Source of the DNA: Diplonema japonicum
Taxonomy: Eukaryota; Euglenozoa; Diplonemea; Diplonemida; Diplonemidae
DNA length: 64,000 nucleotides
Direction: 5' to 3'
Assembly (NCBI GenBank): GCA_964019335.1
Contig: OZ025654.1
Location: 744,001-808,000 of the forward strand
Position 1 is the first letter of the stretch. The number at the start of each line of letters is the position of its first letter. Positions 21,001 through 30,512 of this stretch are shown here, one piece after another. The position numbers and the translations under genes were made by a program. The notes beneath the pieces were generated by a model that made no database searches, was not told the DNA's origin, and saw only the letters and a program-made list of their open reading frames with translations.

Positions 21001-24000
21001 CCTCACTTGTCGCAGCGTGATACAGCACCCCCAGCAGGTCTTCAGCAGCACCGCGGCCAAGTCCGTTGTCCCCGCACGTGTACGGTGCCGGGTCATTCTC
21101 TAATGCCAGCGTCCTCTCGCATGCAAAACTATCATGCTCAGAACTCTCCAGAAAAGCTCTTGTAGAGCGATGTAGTGTGCAAATCTCTTTAAAAAAGGAC
21201 ACGCCAGTGCAGTTAGCTGCCTTTCCACACATGCCTTGGCACTGCTCCATCGACGCCGTGTGGTGCACAGCAAGTATGTTGCCTTCGTACTTTGCACTGG
21301 TCCTGCATGCGTACATTGAAACTTGCTTGTAGCTTCGGACGCACGATTGGAGGCTCTTGTGCTCTTGAGCACGGCTCGCAGGTGTGCCTCTCTCCAGGAG
21401 CTTGCACGTTTGCGCCAAGCCGTCATACACAACCAGCATGCAATCCGGTGTGGTGTCACAGTTCTCCTGACATTCCACAATGGTATCCACATCTGATAAG
21501 GTCACGATTGGTGCGCCCTCCCAATCTCTTTCCTCTTCGCAGCTGTAGGACATCCCTTTACTACAAGTTACATGTGGCTCTGCTAAATCAGACGCAGCCC
21601 ATTTACCGCTTATGCCAAGGAGCGTGCAATCATTCGTAGTAGGCACGTAAACCGCCCTGACACAGGTAGGTGTTGCGTCGCATTTTATCTGACACTCGCG
21701 AAGCGAAAGCAAAGGGCCTTCCCACACAAACGCGCCTTTAACATAATGTTTGGTGGAAGTCATGCAACTATAGGGCGTGGCGGGGTAGCACACAAGCGAA
21801 CCGGGTGCCGTGCCCTGCATCTCACCTTCGCGCGCAAGATGACAGCTATTATCGTATGTGAGTGACTTACAGGAAGGCGTGGAGTCGCACTTCTCCTTAC
21901 ACTCTGCCAGGGAAATCTGGAAGGCTCCTTGCTCATACTCTAAATGCCGTTTGTCTTCCTCGCAATAATAGCTGTCGGTGAGCATGCAAGATATAACGTC
22001 CTCAGCCTGAGCGAGCACTGCCGACGAGTCCTTTAACAGACACCAACTACTTGCTGCTGTATAGGAAATTTTGTTGCAAGCAGTATCTGCATTGCAGCTG
22101 TACTGACACGCCGCCAGAGAGGGCGCACTTGTCATGCGGATGTCGCCACCGTTGAGACTGCCCTCCTCGCAGCTGTAGACTTTCCTATTGTAAGCAAGGG
22201 GGAGGTCGCCTAGCACTGCATTGACACTGGTAGCGTCATCGGAATTGGTGGGATCGATACACAGGACGTGGCCAGGGGTGGTGCTGATAGAGTCGAGCAC
22301 GCCGATCAGGTTGCAAGACGTATGATGGCAAGACACCGCCTTGCAGAATGGGGTTGCAGAGCATGCAGACAGTGCATCGTCCCAATTGTCAACTGTCAAA
22401 CTTGCCAGCTCGCTACCATGTCCTTTCTGCCCCTCGGTGCACGTGAACTTCTCGCCTGTTAGCTTGGCGACCTCCCGCTTTAACTTCGAACAACTCTCCA
22501 CACCGCTCTTCTGCTCACCCCCCTGTATCACGTCCCTGAACACCACACACAGCTTTTCAACGGCATTCCACTTCACAGCTGTGCATTCAACCACCTTGCT
22601 GCAGTACGTGGCACAGGACTTGGTGCTCGAGACATCGTTCACAACGAACAGCTGGCTACCATCGAAGTCAGCTCCTTTCTGGCAGCTGTACCCTGCGTGT
22701 TGCGTGTTGTTAGATAATAACCTGCATGACATATCCTTGCCATCCGTTCCTGCGAGGAGGGCCTCTGAGTACTTTTTGAGACGGCAGATGTTTGTATTGT
22801 TGTTGTAAGTCACGAGATTACACTTAGGAAGGGAGTCGCATGCTGATTTGCAAGCTTCTATCGAACCTGCTTCGAAGCCAAGTAGGTCGCCTCCCATAAA
22901 GGTGGCCCCCTGCGTGCATGCATAGTGTGTCGCCTCGGCGTCAGTTTCATCGAATGTCACCTCGCAGCCTACCGCAGCATCACTATCTCGCACGGAGGTG
23001 CCCTGCTTTCCTAACACACATGACTTGTCGGACTGGAAGTAGGTGGCCGTCTGGCAGGCAGATGTCATGTCACACGTTCTGATGCACTCCGTCGATGTCA
23101 GGACGTTCTTCATGGTGAGAAGTTTTTCTGCAGAAAACGACCTTCGTGGAAGACACGTGTAATCCTTCGCAGCTGCATGTACAAGTTCGACAGCCCGTGC
23201 CAGCACTACTTCATGAACCTGCTGTGGTTCTAATTTTTCTGCTTGCGCCATGACACGCACAGCCGTACCCTGTGTCTCGAGGGTGTTGTATGTGCGAGAC
23301 AGGAGCCCGGTGCTGGAGATGATGCTGATATCCATATAATCTTGCGATATTCCCAAAGAAGTAGCCATGCCACTCATCAGCGGCTCTTTGAGGTCTGACA
23401 GAGTTTGCACGTCTACAGGAAGCTCTATGTTGATGGAGAGCCTCATATTGCTGTCAGGCACAATTTTTCCAATACACAGAACAGTATTCGTATTTGGGTC
23501 TACACCGTGCACCTCCTCCACAGCCCTGTACAGTCTGCAGTACTGCATGTCGTTGTAAGACACAGCAACGCAGCCTGCAACCAGCGGGCAGTAATTCCTG
23601 CAAAGCTCGACACTTTCCACTTTCTGGACTTCAAGGATTTTATCGTCGGCAGTGATATCCTTGTTGTACTCGCAGTCTGGTGAGCTGTACCGCGATTTCC
23701 TTTGCCAGTCGAACAACGGGTCCTCAATTGCTTTCGCTCGCACTTTGACTTCTACTTCCAGGGCTTCGTACTTTCGTGAGATATCCGAGTCTGGTTTAGC
23801 TATGCTCGCTGCAATCCTCGTCTCGACCATACTGCGGAACTCCGTAAAAGTCTGCCCATCACTGATAGAGTCGGCTGGCTGTACTATTTCAAACGTGATC
23901 AGTGAGTAGACAGACACACCCACAGCACCCACTCCCCCACCGCAAGAGTCATCAGTGATGTCAAGTGGCGTACCTGGGTCTCTACACGCAAGGATGCTCA

Positions 24001-27000
24001 GAGTATCAGGAGCTACACTAAGGAACACAGCACGCTCTAGGTCCACCAGCAGGGCCTCTTCGTGTCCTTTCAGCTCTGCAGGGCTGACCATCATACGTAC
24101 TTCAACAAGAACGCTTTTCTTGATACCTGGTGCACCTCTTGTTTCTCTTGTCAGCCTCTTGCAGGCCGTTGAGGCACGCCACACTTCGTCAGAGACAAAG
24201 CTTGATGCAAACACCTTGATATCGCATGTGTGACAACGTGCCCTGGCAGGCCTCGGCCGTGGCTTAGACCCAGGGGGCGCAGGGCAAGCACCGCGATGCA
24301 CAAACCCAACACAAGAGGCAGTCCTCTCACAGTGCAGCTTGCATGTGTCGATGTCGTCGACGTCGATAACGCGGTACAGGTCGCCACCCTCAAGGTTGCT
24401 GTCCTCTTGACAATCGTAGTCATCGGTGGGCTGTATCGACAGGGCCTGTACCTCTCTGGAGTACTCCGCACCCTTGAGCAGGCAGTGAATGACTTGAGTG
24501 GTACTTGTTGCTGAGGGTTTATAAGTGCGCAAAAAGTCGCAAGTAGCTGTCCTTGCCTTGTACCTCACTGCACCGCAGTATGCGACACCGAAGCACTCTT
24601 CAGCGCACTTTGAGGCAGACGCAGTTCCCTTTGTGCTGCTGATCACCTCGCCTTGCACGTCGCCATGCTTGCAAGTGAACCTGTCCGTCGCGACGTCGCC
24701 TGTCTCCGCCTTCCTCGTGCAGCTAGTGGCGTCTTCTGACTTTGGGACAGAAACTTCCTTTATAATGTAGTCCAGTAAGCGACATGTTACCGTTCTTGTT
24801 TTCCTTTTGTAGACAATACCCAAGCAGGAAGACACTTGTGTGCATTTTTTCTCGCACTCAGCTATCGTCAGCCCCGTGAAGGAAGCTCCTTTTGTATCAC
24901 CTTTCAGTGCAACATGCTTTGTACAAGAATATGTTGGTGTTATTTCAACCTGCTGTGGTGTGTCCCAGGCTTCTTGTTTTGTGCAGTGTAACGACCCCTT
25001 GCACTCCTGAGGCACGGAAAGGGCTTTCAGCAACGCGCAATGTTTATCTTTATACGAAAAAGCGATGCAGGCAGAGATCTCTTTGCAGTGGGACTGGCAT
25101 TTCGTCAGACTGATGGGATTGAACTGCAGCAGCACGGCAGCTTCTTCTTCTGCAGCTGACGAATCGTTAAAGCAGACAAAGGGTGCGCTCTCTTTAGGGG
25201 CATCCGGTTGGCACTCGTACTGCAGGGTGGGTGTGTTCTTGTGCTTGCCGCAGCCTATCATGTGGTGATCTACGAGGCCATTGTCCCATTGTATCTTGTA
25301 CCACCCTCCTCCCCTGCATGGTTTGGCTTTCTTCAAGATTGTACCCTTGATCACACCCGCCGTGGCCGGGTCTTCTCTTATCACTTCCAAGCCCTGTTTG
25401 ACAACTTCGCTTGTCACATGACAACGTGGGTGAGGTACTCGCAAGCAGGATTCTCTGTCTGTGTCCTGCGTGCTGCCGCTGTCTTCGTAGATAGCATCGT
25501 ACAGCATGCACGTGTTGTTGCTTTCTTTGTATGTGACGCCAACGCACTGATCGTACTCGCTGCAACTTTCTTTGCATCCGTCAAGTGATGTCGTAGACAC
25601 GTGGTTGTTGTGCCCTGCCACTTGCACGTTGCAGTCGTAATACGACTTCCTACTTCTACCTCCTCCCCTACCCCTTCCTTGGCCACGCGTTACAGCTGTC
25701 AATGCAGTGTGGTGACACCCTGCAAGTGCAAGATCATACTGGCCATCGCAGCCTGCTTTGTAACTTCCCTTCGTGTCCGTTTCCTTCCAGTACACCATCA
25801 CCCAGTATCCACCCGGGCACTCAGCCGACCTCTCAATCACAGTGCCTGACCCCCTCCCGTCCTCGTTTTGATATGCCCAGTCTGCACCCCTCACCACCTC
25901 CAAGCCTTTGTCAAGCTTGTCGGGGAACACTCGACAGTCGTGCTCTGTTTCTTCTTCCTGCTCGTCCTCGTCCTCATCCGAGTGTGTCTTTGAGTCTTCA
26001 GGCATCTTGCACCCCGCCTGTCCTGACACGACACGGAAAGACCGCGGACGGATCGTGGGCTCTTCGCATGAAGTCATCAGCCAGCATCTTTCGTTGTTTC
26101 CATTCCACGTGAAGCAAGTGCACCCTACCTCATCCTTGCACAACGCAGAGCATGCATCAGCTCCAGTTGCTTCTCTGTATGTCTCTTCCAGGTTCTCGTT
26201 TCCCTCTCTAATACTGTTATATTGTGTATCGATCTCACATAGTGGCACCTCTTGGGCCACCAGCTGGTGACACACAGGCAACCCGCTCCACCCCGTCACC
26301 TGGCACACGACCACGTCACAGGTGTGGCCTGGCTTTATAGCTTCGCACGTCTCGCCGATTGCAAGGGTGGTGTTGCACGGGATGACAAGGTCGGTGCCCT
26401 GCAGCAGCGAGGTGTGGCACAAGGAGGGCGTGCAGACGGGCTGCACGGGGAACCAGGTGGAGTTCTGCAAGCAAGACACCGCCTCGCATGTGTGACCCTC
26501 CAAACTATAAGCGCAGTAGGAAAGTGGTGGCGTGCGCTGCTCGTCAGCATCAGGGCACGTCAGCTTCCCAGCCGTGAAGGCAGCAGTCAGGTCTGACAAG
26601 CTGCAGCCTCCCTGGGGTGCTGTGCGCCAGCCTGTGACGGTACAAGTGGTGTTCAAACCGCCGATTTTACGGGTTTCATAGATGTTGTGGTGAGTGTCAT
26701 CTGCGGTGCAGTAGCGCACCTCGCCGCCTTCGCAGAATTGGTGTTCGAGCATGTTGATGCGCTCTGTGGTCCGTGTCCTGCCCCATGCTACGCTGGCGTG
26801 CGTGTTGTTGATGAGTGCGATGATGTTCCCCTCCTCGGCTGTGTTCCTGTGGCGCACCTCGGCAGGTTTGGGGCCGGTCACAGAGCACATTGCGTAGCTT
26901 GTTGCCAAACTGCAGTCTTCCTCGCCTGCCACGTGCTCCCCTGACTCACTGTATCCGTCCACGCTGCCGTACAGGGAACACTCCTTCGACAGCACCGACC

Positions 27001-27169
27001 AGTCCCATCCCTTGCACCCACCCTCACCAAGGCACAGGGTGTGACATGTGTCTAACCTTCTGCTATGTCCCTTCGTGGCGTCCCTGCCATTCACCTTGTA
27101 ACCCCTCCTACATGGCTCAGTGTTGCTTGCCGCACACAGCAGAAGTAGCAGAGGTGCAGCGGTGACCAT
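15089..27169 (-). CDS. Giant PAN/apple-repeat receptor-like protein with PDZ tail (4026 aa)
   Basis: One uninterrupted 12-kb exon. The start is the ATG at 27169, which opens a signal peptide (MVTAAPLLLLLCAAS); the frame stays open for 96 more codons upstream, but these are polypyrimidine leader. The ectodomain begins with a PAN module and sushi-like cysteine modules (about 60-330). About 25 PAN/apple-like modules of the form x-C-x3-C-x5-C-x5-Y...C-x-L follow, interspersed with SEA-like alpha/beta segments. An EGF/laminin-like module lies near 3200-3256. A single membrane span follows at about 3440-3470 and ends in RVIRKR. The cytosolic tail of about 550 residues has a PDZ-like domain (about 3493-3580) and SH3-like barrels with GDTVRV and GDTVEL. 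PAN domains bind carbohydrate or protein, so a surface adhesin or receptor linked to internal scaffolds is inferred. A Ca-type gene fusion error is unlikely given the unbroken frame. Confidence 0.88.
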   Translation of the reverse strand: MVTAAPLLLLLCAASNTEPCRRGYKVNGRDATKGHSRRLDTCHTLCLGEGGCKGWDWSVLSKECSLYGSVDGYSESGEHVAGEEDCSLATSYAMCSVTGPKPAEVRHRNTAEEGNIIALINNTHASVAWGRTRTTERINMLEHQFCEGGEVRYCTADDTHHNIYETRKIGGLNTTCTVTGWRTAPQGGCSLSDLTAAFTAGKLTCPDADEQRTPPLSYCAYSLEGHTCEAVSCLQNSTWFPVQPVCTPSLCHTSLLQGTDLVIPCNTTLAIGETCEAIKPGHTCDVVVCQVTGWSGLPVCHQLVAQEVPLCEIDTQYNSIREGNENLEETYREATGADACSALCKDEVGCTCFTWNGNNERCWLMTSCEEPTIRPRSFRVVSGQAGCKMPEDSKTHSDEDEDEQEEETEHDCRVFPDKLDKGLEVVRGADWAYQNEDGRGSGTVIERSAECPGGYWVMVYWKETDTKGSYKAGCDGQYDLALAGCHHTALTAVTRGQGRGRGGGRSRKSYYDCNVQVAGHNNHVSTTSLDGCKESCSEYDQCVGVTYKESNNTCMLYDAIYEDSGSTQDTDRESCLRVPHPRCHVTSEVVKQGLEVIREDPATAGVIKGTILKKAKPCRGGGWYKIQWDNGLVDHHMIGCGKHKNTPTLQYECQPDAPKESAPFVCFNDSSAAEEEAAVLLQFNPISLTKCQSHCKEISACIAFSYKDKHCALLKALSVPQECKGSLHCTKQEAWDTPQQVEITPTYSCTKHVALKGDTKGASFTGLTIAECEKKCTQVSSCLGIVYKRKTRTVTCRLLDYIIKEVSVPKSEDATSCTRKAETGDVATDRFTCKHGDVQGEVISSTKGTASASKCAEECFGVAYCGAVRYKARTATCDFLRTYKPSATSTTQVIHCLLKGAEYSREVQALSIQPTDDYDCQEDSNLEGGDLYRVIDVDDIDTCKLHCERTASCVGFVHRGACPAPPGSKPRPRPARARCHTCDIKVFASSFVSDEVWRASTACKRLTRETRGAPGIKKSVLVEVRMMVSPAELKGHEEALLVDLERAVFLSVAPDTLSILACRDPGTPLDITDDSCGGGVGAVGVSVYSLITFEIVQPADSISDGQTFTEFRSMVETRIAASIAKPDSDISRKYEALEVEVKVRAKAIEDPLFDWQRKSRYSSPDCEYNKDITADDKILEVQKVESVELCRNYCPLVAGCVAVSYNDMQYCRLYRAVEEVHGVDPNTNTVLCIGKIVPDSNMRLSINIELPVDVQTLSDLKEPLMSGMATSLGISQDYMDISIISSTGLLSRTYNTLETQGTAVRVMAQAEKLEPQQVHEVVLARAVELVHAAAKDYTCLPRRSFSAEKLLTMKNVLTSTECIRTCDMTSACQTATYFQSDKSCVLGKQGTSVRDSDAAVGCEVTFDETDAEATHYACTQGATFMGGDLLGFEAGSIEACKSACDSLPKCNLVTYNNNTNICRLKKYSEALLAGTDGKDMSCRLLSNNTQHAGYSCQKGADFDGSQLFVVNDVSSTKSCATYCSKVVECTAVKWNAVEKLCVVFRDVIQGGEQKSGVESCSKLKREVAKLTGEKFTCTEGQKGHGSELASLTVDNWDDALSACSATPFCKAVSCHHTSCNLIGVLDSISTTPGHVLCIDPTNSDDATSVNAVLGDLPLAYNRKVYSCEEGSLNGGDIRMTSAPSLAACQYSCNADTACNKISYTAASSWCLLKDSSAVLAQAEDVISCMLTDSYYCEEDKRHLEYEQGAFQISLAECKEKCDSTPSCKSLTYDNSCHLAREGEMQGTAPGSLVCYPATPYSCMTSTKHYVKGAFVWEGPLLSLRECQIKCDATPTCVRAVYVPTTNDCTLLGISGKWAASDLAEPHVTCSKGMSYSCEEERDWEGAPIVTLSDVDTIVECQENCDTTPDCMLVVYDGLAQTCKLLERGTPASRAQEHKSLQSCVRSYKQVSMYACRTSAKYEGNILAVHHTASMEQCQGMCGKAANCTGVSFFKEICTLHRSTRAFLESSEHDSFACERTLALENDPAPYTCGDNGLGRGAAEDLLGVLYHAATSEACKSFCDILPSCTCYNYLWSGDHVRCMFYPSCTKGSDKQTCAKAKRTQKSFTPRDDLRKTLNCTANPSPTKWKLLYSVIDVDTVQACTTKCAQVTNCKYIEWKDHDKECILLGTGKGYIVKSTSLGCEVLPDVTRAIRRTKTFKCSTDLSLLGNRFIVASHSTKESCKARCEESFTCSAIHYSQDDKTCTLFGTSVLMMSKALSRKIKVYREVPAGVACVVVTPGKELQEEFVCAKGKGHIGGDMLSMLKVPFAKCKSLCTVIPQCIGLTYEGNKQCSLRTTGAVMSARLTTVACNRDHSLYSGQLRSAFTCTSSLSFSGKTLITVAGITSPADCSLLCSSYSYAIIPMLCTASSHYKANDTCVLFKGKVTGRYMPHTKQKIMSCKRDGDTDGQAKPTMEEIIRSTTVTYKCDKGKTEAPVYGSELFVIENINDVKTCQLQCYNTKGCIALVYEQKDTTCLLLDSVPVPAATTKLEESKETCWEEVGSVRGCECSNSCSGVCDITPSRDCTLETLWMECDIVRKSRMATFLSAKTSVVTVIVTMKQPGLSAAVFEGVQFPSDDSGSSGFLISLDVRVPDGVSHATFSRDVLKRLKEIHESSTILPGALDASLHALGLKPWAETRWSLREKERAVYYSSNEEDSAPFDDVTSSGPRRALLQLDEGGQPQLDVERRNERIKGILNLLAAGDTNPCTAGWADADYGVMSNRYNLETQWYLKGTLAECIEACKVRDECVAFSRVYGEDMANSACYFKRRLLPIIGSQVTFSGYRTYIYKCPEQGLTCDFAEHEDAELEAADQFRSEEISVLQMKITSSSVCKAACVMMWDCKGTTYFEATRQCHFIQEPADHVTTAQGATSFICSQRVATTPQPTPAPTLLKTSLLERWQAVIYNEFDANVTDVSDGAVTPTLTLPVQDMVVRYTTENVTEQHALHLTYENTDVSSFFNKDDRFGASYLAELLSQMATELGVLPTDIELKELCRADVAGKPLDCYYANGTAISSARTAQFLQAQAASVFIDLDINIKKEEVLQTATLPSGKTLSIGPEELFPPGSRILDDSGNVQGTADSMGRVTRTPQAQEVFSKYTSSVDLPLSPALATSMLSEKKKYTSQGLISFVESHATQWVNGNHLGTVCHKGVNGSTVACNGSPECTIVGDCSSNGFPQGFKGACTCTCLPAYAGAKCDACAEGFTGFPYCTPEGIRSPVDIPKWMHHVEKWDDSNMYQTFHLVVSDAPDMLMRRLYSFTTELRRALGDMARMVWMLHLCKTELCNGTCPEVRVDSWNDDLFAHCAVLYPVEYGNETVSESSDRSRAHALSVQKTLVELDVEYDTAPPAVQDIVAALLQVPAVVSVVSITQPGKRMSPHNEREQQAPYATHEAIIDTNNGSKLFDWWFVFPATAFAILAIVVALFVILRVIRKRDDGARSQLIMMKHEVFIEKKTAEPMGLVWEDHTLLKSVTVNSPAEHADAQRFIGRRAVRVNGINVETLRGIKEAAGNSVLVHIEFERQGPCLAIKLVGNAMGVDEKWFIKTLVCEADLDEADITVVGILEPDLLASTSKAVYLVLFRVNGWLQFQADGFIQRCRDLEDPIHNTMHISGISYARLDDIRIARNKYGDEDDCLEPLNLWVACSWAKKEQVASCHGVYTRHDVLHNGYPVWERDRREEDNYDRLCYRTKTGLWAVCSTHEEMSQNIGYLVSGKTLQGPHLGRNEWEDYDGGGSTDYSVTANPVVIRGYCLGDTVRVTTNTPWKGIVRGQGKKEATVKVKMCDGSNITTHKDNVDITNGPFVNVRNEDAEWSTGQIVNISEDDTRVKVHVCLEPYEAAKWYNKNSEDLQLEKLDIAIGDTVELVEDVIPSEDTCMIHGEIGMVLQILSDGETSTPFGVKGPDGSVAWYSEEMLKPVDTASTAKPEGSVAWRSVLPQPEVKRRASKANLATMLVNNRIEHMHDPHTPTSSSQSSHLIDMSNDVDSTVL

Positions 27170-28364
27170 AGTGCTTGAGGTGATCGTTGTGTTAGGAAGG
27201 TGGTGAGGGAAGAAAAAAAAGAGTAGGGAGAACATAAGAAAAAGAAGAAGTGAAGAGAAAAAAATAAAAAAGAAGGTGTGAGGGAAAAAAAAAAAGAAGG
27301 GGAGAGAATTTTTTTTGGGCGGAGGGGGTACTACTTGTTCTTCATTTGGTGGGCTTTTTTTAAGTATTTTTTTTTTTGTTGCAAATTTCCTTAAGAAGAA
27401 CAAGGATGGGGAAACAGGGTGAGGCAAGGGGGTGGGGGGGATGAAGAGTAGGCTCAATAAAGAAAAGTGTTTATATTTCCTTAAATATCATTGTTCGCAA
27501 AAAAAAGGGGGGGTATGAGAGAGAACAAAAATAAAAGTCCACCCCCTTCATAAAACCGAGAGAAGAGAAAGAAAACCACATTTTAACCAATAAAAAAATC
27601 AACCGAAGAAAAATAAAAGAAAAAGAACAGTGTCTCGCAACAACGTGTGGGGTTTCTTTTTTATATGTTTTTTTTTTATTTTTTTTTTTTGCGAGGAGGT
27701 GAGTGGGAGTTCAAAGCCTTTTTTTTTTTTTTTTTTTTTTTTTCCTTTTTTTTTTTTCTAAGACTTCCTGACATTAGTTCATTATTTCTCTCTTTCTCAA
27801 GTTTTCTTTTCCCCTTTTTGGGCTATGTGAAAGTTGCATTCTATATTTTTTTTTTCTTTCTGAATACGTGCATGGGGGTAGAAAAAAAAAATAAATTTTT
27901 TCCAAAAGCAAAAAAAAGGGGGGGAGAGAAGGGGGGGGGACAGAATAAATAAATAAAAAAGCACTTCCCAGACTGCTACCATATTTTGATTTTCTCGTAG
28001 TTAGTTTTATTTGTCATCCCATCCAACTCCTTCCACACCCTCTGCATGCGAATTGCAAAAGAGGGCAAGGAGTCGTGGGACCAAAATCCTTTTTTTTACA
28101 CTAAGCCAAACGGAAGGGAAAAGAAAAAAAAAAAAAAAACCGAATAAAAAGGGAGAAAAAAAATAAGACCTGGGATCGCGCTGCTTTTCTTCTGTCAAAA
28201 AAAAAAAAAAGATAAACATTTGTAACAAGAAAAAACAAAAAAAAAAAGAGAAGAAAAAAAACCAACAAAGAGAAGAACCTCACCACTTTCCTCTCAATAC
28301 TTCTTTTTTTTTTGTGTGCGTGTTGTGTGCATGTGCTTGTGCCGAAAATAACAAACTATCTTCG

Positions 28365-28397
<33 letters not shown>

Positions 28398-28585
28398 GGA
28401 ACAAAAGAAATCTTTTTTTAAAAATAACATTTTTTGGGGGGAGAAAAAAAAACTCTTCAGGGCGTGTGTGAGAATGGGAGACAAAAGAAAAGAAATAAAG
28501 GAGCATTTTTTTTTTTTCTTTTTTTTTTTCTACACTTTTTTTTTTTTTTTTTTTTTTTTTCGTTAAATTAAATGTTGCCGTCTGT
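27170..28585. other. Intergenic low-complexity region (1.4 kb)
   Basis: This spacer is dominated by A/T homopolymers and polypurine/polypyrimidine tracts, with T runs of 20 or more near 27720, 28366 and 28535. The right end of the giant gene's leader is here. I see no protein-like frame on either strand and no RNA gene. Confidence 0.65.
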
Positions 28586-30137
28586 CTACGCCTGCTGCTT
28601 TGCCCTGTGGGCTTTTCTGTCAAAGTGGAAGCTCTCGAAGGCGTCGTCGCCAGCACCTGAAGCAACGCAGACGGCGATGCTGTGCCTGGCGGGAAGGTCA
28701 GTGAACTCGTTTTCGAAGTTCATCTGCTTGGCATCCGGCTTGAAAGGCACCTGCAAAGAAACAGTATTTTCCACCCACACCCTTCGCATACCGGGAGCTT
28801 GCCAGCAAGAAGCGCTTCAAAGTCAAGGTCGTTGAAGAAGGTGTGTGCCTTGAAGGCCTCCACCGTCTGCATACGGTTTTCGGGGTTCCTCTCCAGCAGT
28901 TTGCTGCACAGGTCGCGGGCACCAGCGCTCATGCCTGGGGAAAAAAAAGTGTTGCTTCGTTGTTTACAACTATACCGTCGGGGAAGGTGAGCTTCTTGTT
29001 GAGGATCAGCTCATACATGTCGTTCACGTTCTCGCTGTAGAAAGGAGGCAAGCCTGTCGATTTTTTTTTTTTTTTTTTTTTTTTTTGTTTAGCTGGGTCC
29101 ACACCGGTGATCATCTCATACAGCAGGATGCCCAACGACCACCAGTCGACGGCCCTTCCATGCCCACCGCCTGTCAGGAACTCAGGGGCCAGGTACTCAG
29201 GCGTGCCGCAGAAGGTCTTCGCTTCCTCCTTACCGCTGACCCCAGGCTTGGCAAGACCGAAGTCAGTGATGCAGCAGTTACCAATACTGTCAAGGACGCA
29301 GTTCTCGGGCTTCAGGTCACGGTAGATGATCTTGAGGCCGTGGAGGTGCCCAAGCGCAAGGCCGATCTGCGCAATGTAGAACTTAGCACGCGACTCAGGG
29401 AACGTGCCAATCTGTAAAGTGGTTCAAAACAAAACAAAACAAAAAAAAAAAAAAATGGTTTGTGCTGATACCTGCGACAGGTGGTAGAACACCTCACCAC
29501 CGGACAGGAAGTCGAGGATGAGGAACAGGGAGTCCTTGGTCTGGAAGGCGTAGTGCAGCTTCACGATGAATGGGTGGTTGATCATCCCGAGGATGTTCTT
29601 CTCGGCCTTCATGTGCTCGACAAGTCCTTCCCTGAGGATGAGGTCCTTGGACATGCACTTCATGGCGAAGATCTCTTTGGTGTCCTTCTTCCTGACCTGC
29701 ATGACCTTCCCAAAGGAGCCCTTTCCAACGACGCAGAGGAGGTCGAAGTCATCGAGGCCCGCCTGCTTCCCTTCGAAGACGTCGTCGTCGTCACTGTCAC
29801 CACCGCCTGCAACGGCGATCGAGGCACCACCGTCCTTGCTGTCCTTGATCTTCTGGATCCAGTTGGACTTCTCGGCGTCGCTGGAAGCGAACAGAGTGTA
29901 GGGCTTCGACATGTTGGGTCCGCTGATCGTCCAGGAGAACTTCTTCTTAGGATCCTCCATGACCGTCGTGTCCTTCAGGTTGATCACACCCAGCGGTGCG
30001 TCCCCAGAGCCCGTGGGCTTCGCTTTGTAGTAGTACAGCCTCTTGCTCCTAAGCTCGAACCACCTGTCCTGGTCCCTCTTCATCATGGAGCCTCCTGCCT
30101 TCTTCAAGAACCCACTGCACTCTGCCGCCTCGGCCAT
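28586..30137 (-). CDS. PH-domain AGC protein kinase (AKT/PKB-like), five exons
   Basis: Exons are 30137-29472, 29411-29105, 29053-28976, 28934-28792 and 28750-28586. All junctions are GT-AG and the frame is kept, giving 452 residues. A PH domain (about 7-100) precedes an acidic linker and the kinase domain, which has GKGSFGKV, Lys160 in FAMK, YRDLKPEN with Asp254, DFG at 272-274 and the activation loop TFCGTPEYLAPE with Thr288. This order and the loop match AKT/RAC kinases, which are recruited to phosphoinositides and activated by PDK1-type kinases. The C-tail ends in a hydrophobic motif F436-ES-F439-HF where the usual Ser/Thr is His440, so activation by phosphorylation at that site seems lost. 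Introns are only 41-60 nt, and two contain A or T runs. The 5' leader before the ATG holds about 28 consecutive A. Confidence 0.92.
28751..29471 (-). other. Four short introns of the AGC kinase gene
   Basis: Introns lie at 29471-29412 (60 nt), 29104-29054 (51 nt), 28975-28935 (41 nt) and 28791-28751 (41 nt). Donors are GTATCA, GTGTGG, GTATAG and GTATGC. Acceptors are TTTACAG, TCGACAG, CCCCAG and TTTGCAG. The second has 26 A (sense) near its 3' end; the first and third have T-rich 3' parts. Splicing restores the conserved kinase sequence across every junction, for example MITG-LPPFY. Confidence 0.9.
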
Positions 30138-30512
30138 TTTATTTTATTTTATTTTTTTTTTTTTTTTTTTTTTTTTTTGTGTTTACTAGTATGCTGTGGG
30201 TTCAAAGCTAAGGTAGGGGAGGGCAAAATAATATGAATAAGTGCAAAGAACATAAGAAGATGAAGAAGAAGAAGAAGAAAGAAGAATGATAGAAAGGGAG
30301 GGGAAAGTGAACGGTCACATGACCCTTGCCCTTAGGATGATTAGAGGTCTTCCTTCTTTTTTTCTTTTTTTTTTTTTTTTTTTTTCTTCTTTTCGGTTCT
30401 TTTTTTTTGACCTGATAGAAAAACAAAAAAATATTAACGGGAGAGAAAAAAAGACAGTTTTCCATGATGAGGTGTCTAGTGGCCACCAAGAAAATGAAAA
30501 AGGAGAGGAAAT
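30138..30512. other. Intergenic spacer, homopolymer-rich
   Basis: This spacer contains the A-rich leader of the kinase gene (a T run on the plus strand near 30150-30178) and further T tracts near 30358-30385. No gene is seen. Confidence 0.6.

Noticed and set aside
27170-27457. 96-residue N-terminal extension of the giant PAN protein
   Set aside because: The sequence is a polypyrimidine leader translated as F/L/P runs; a signal peptide and acceptor place the start at 27169.
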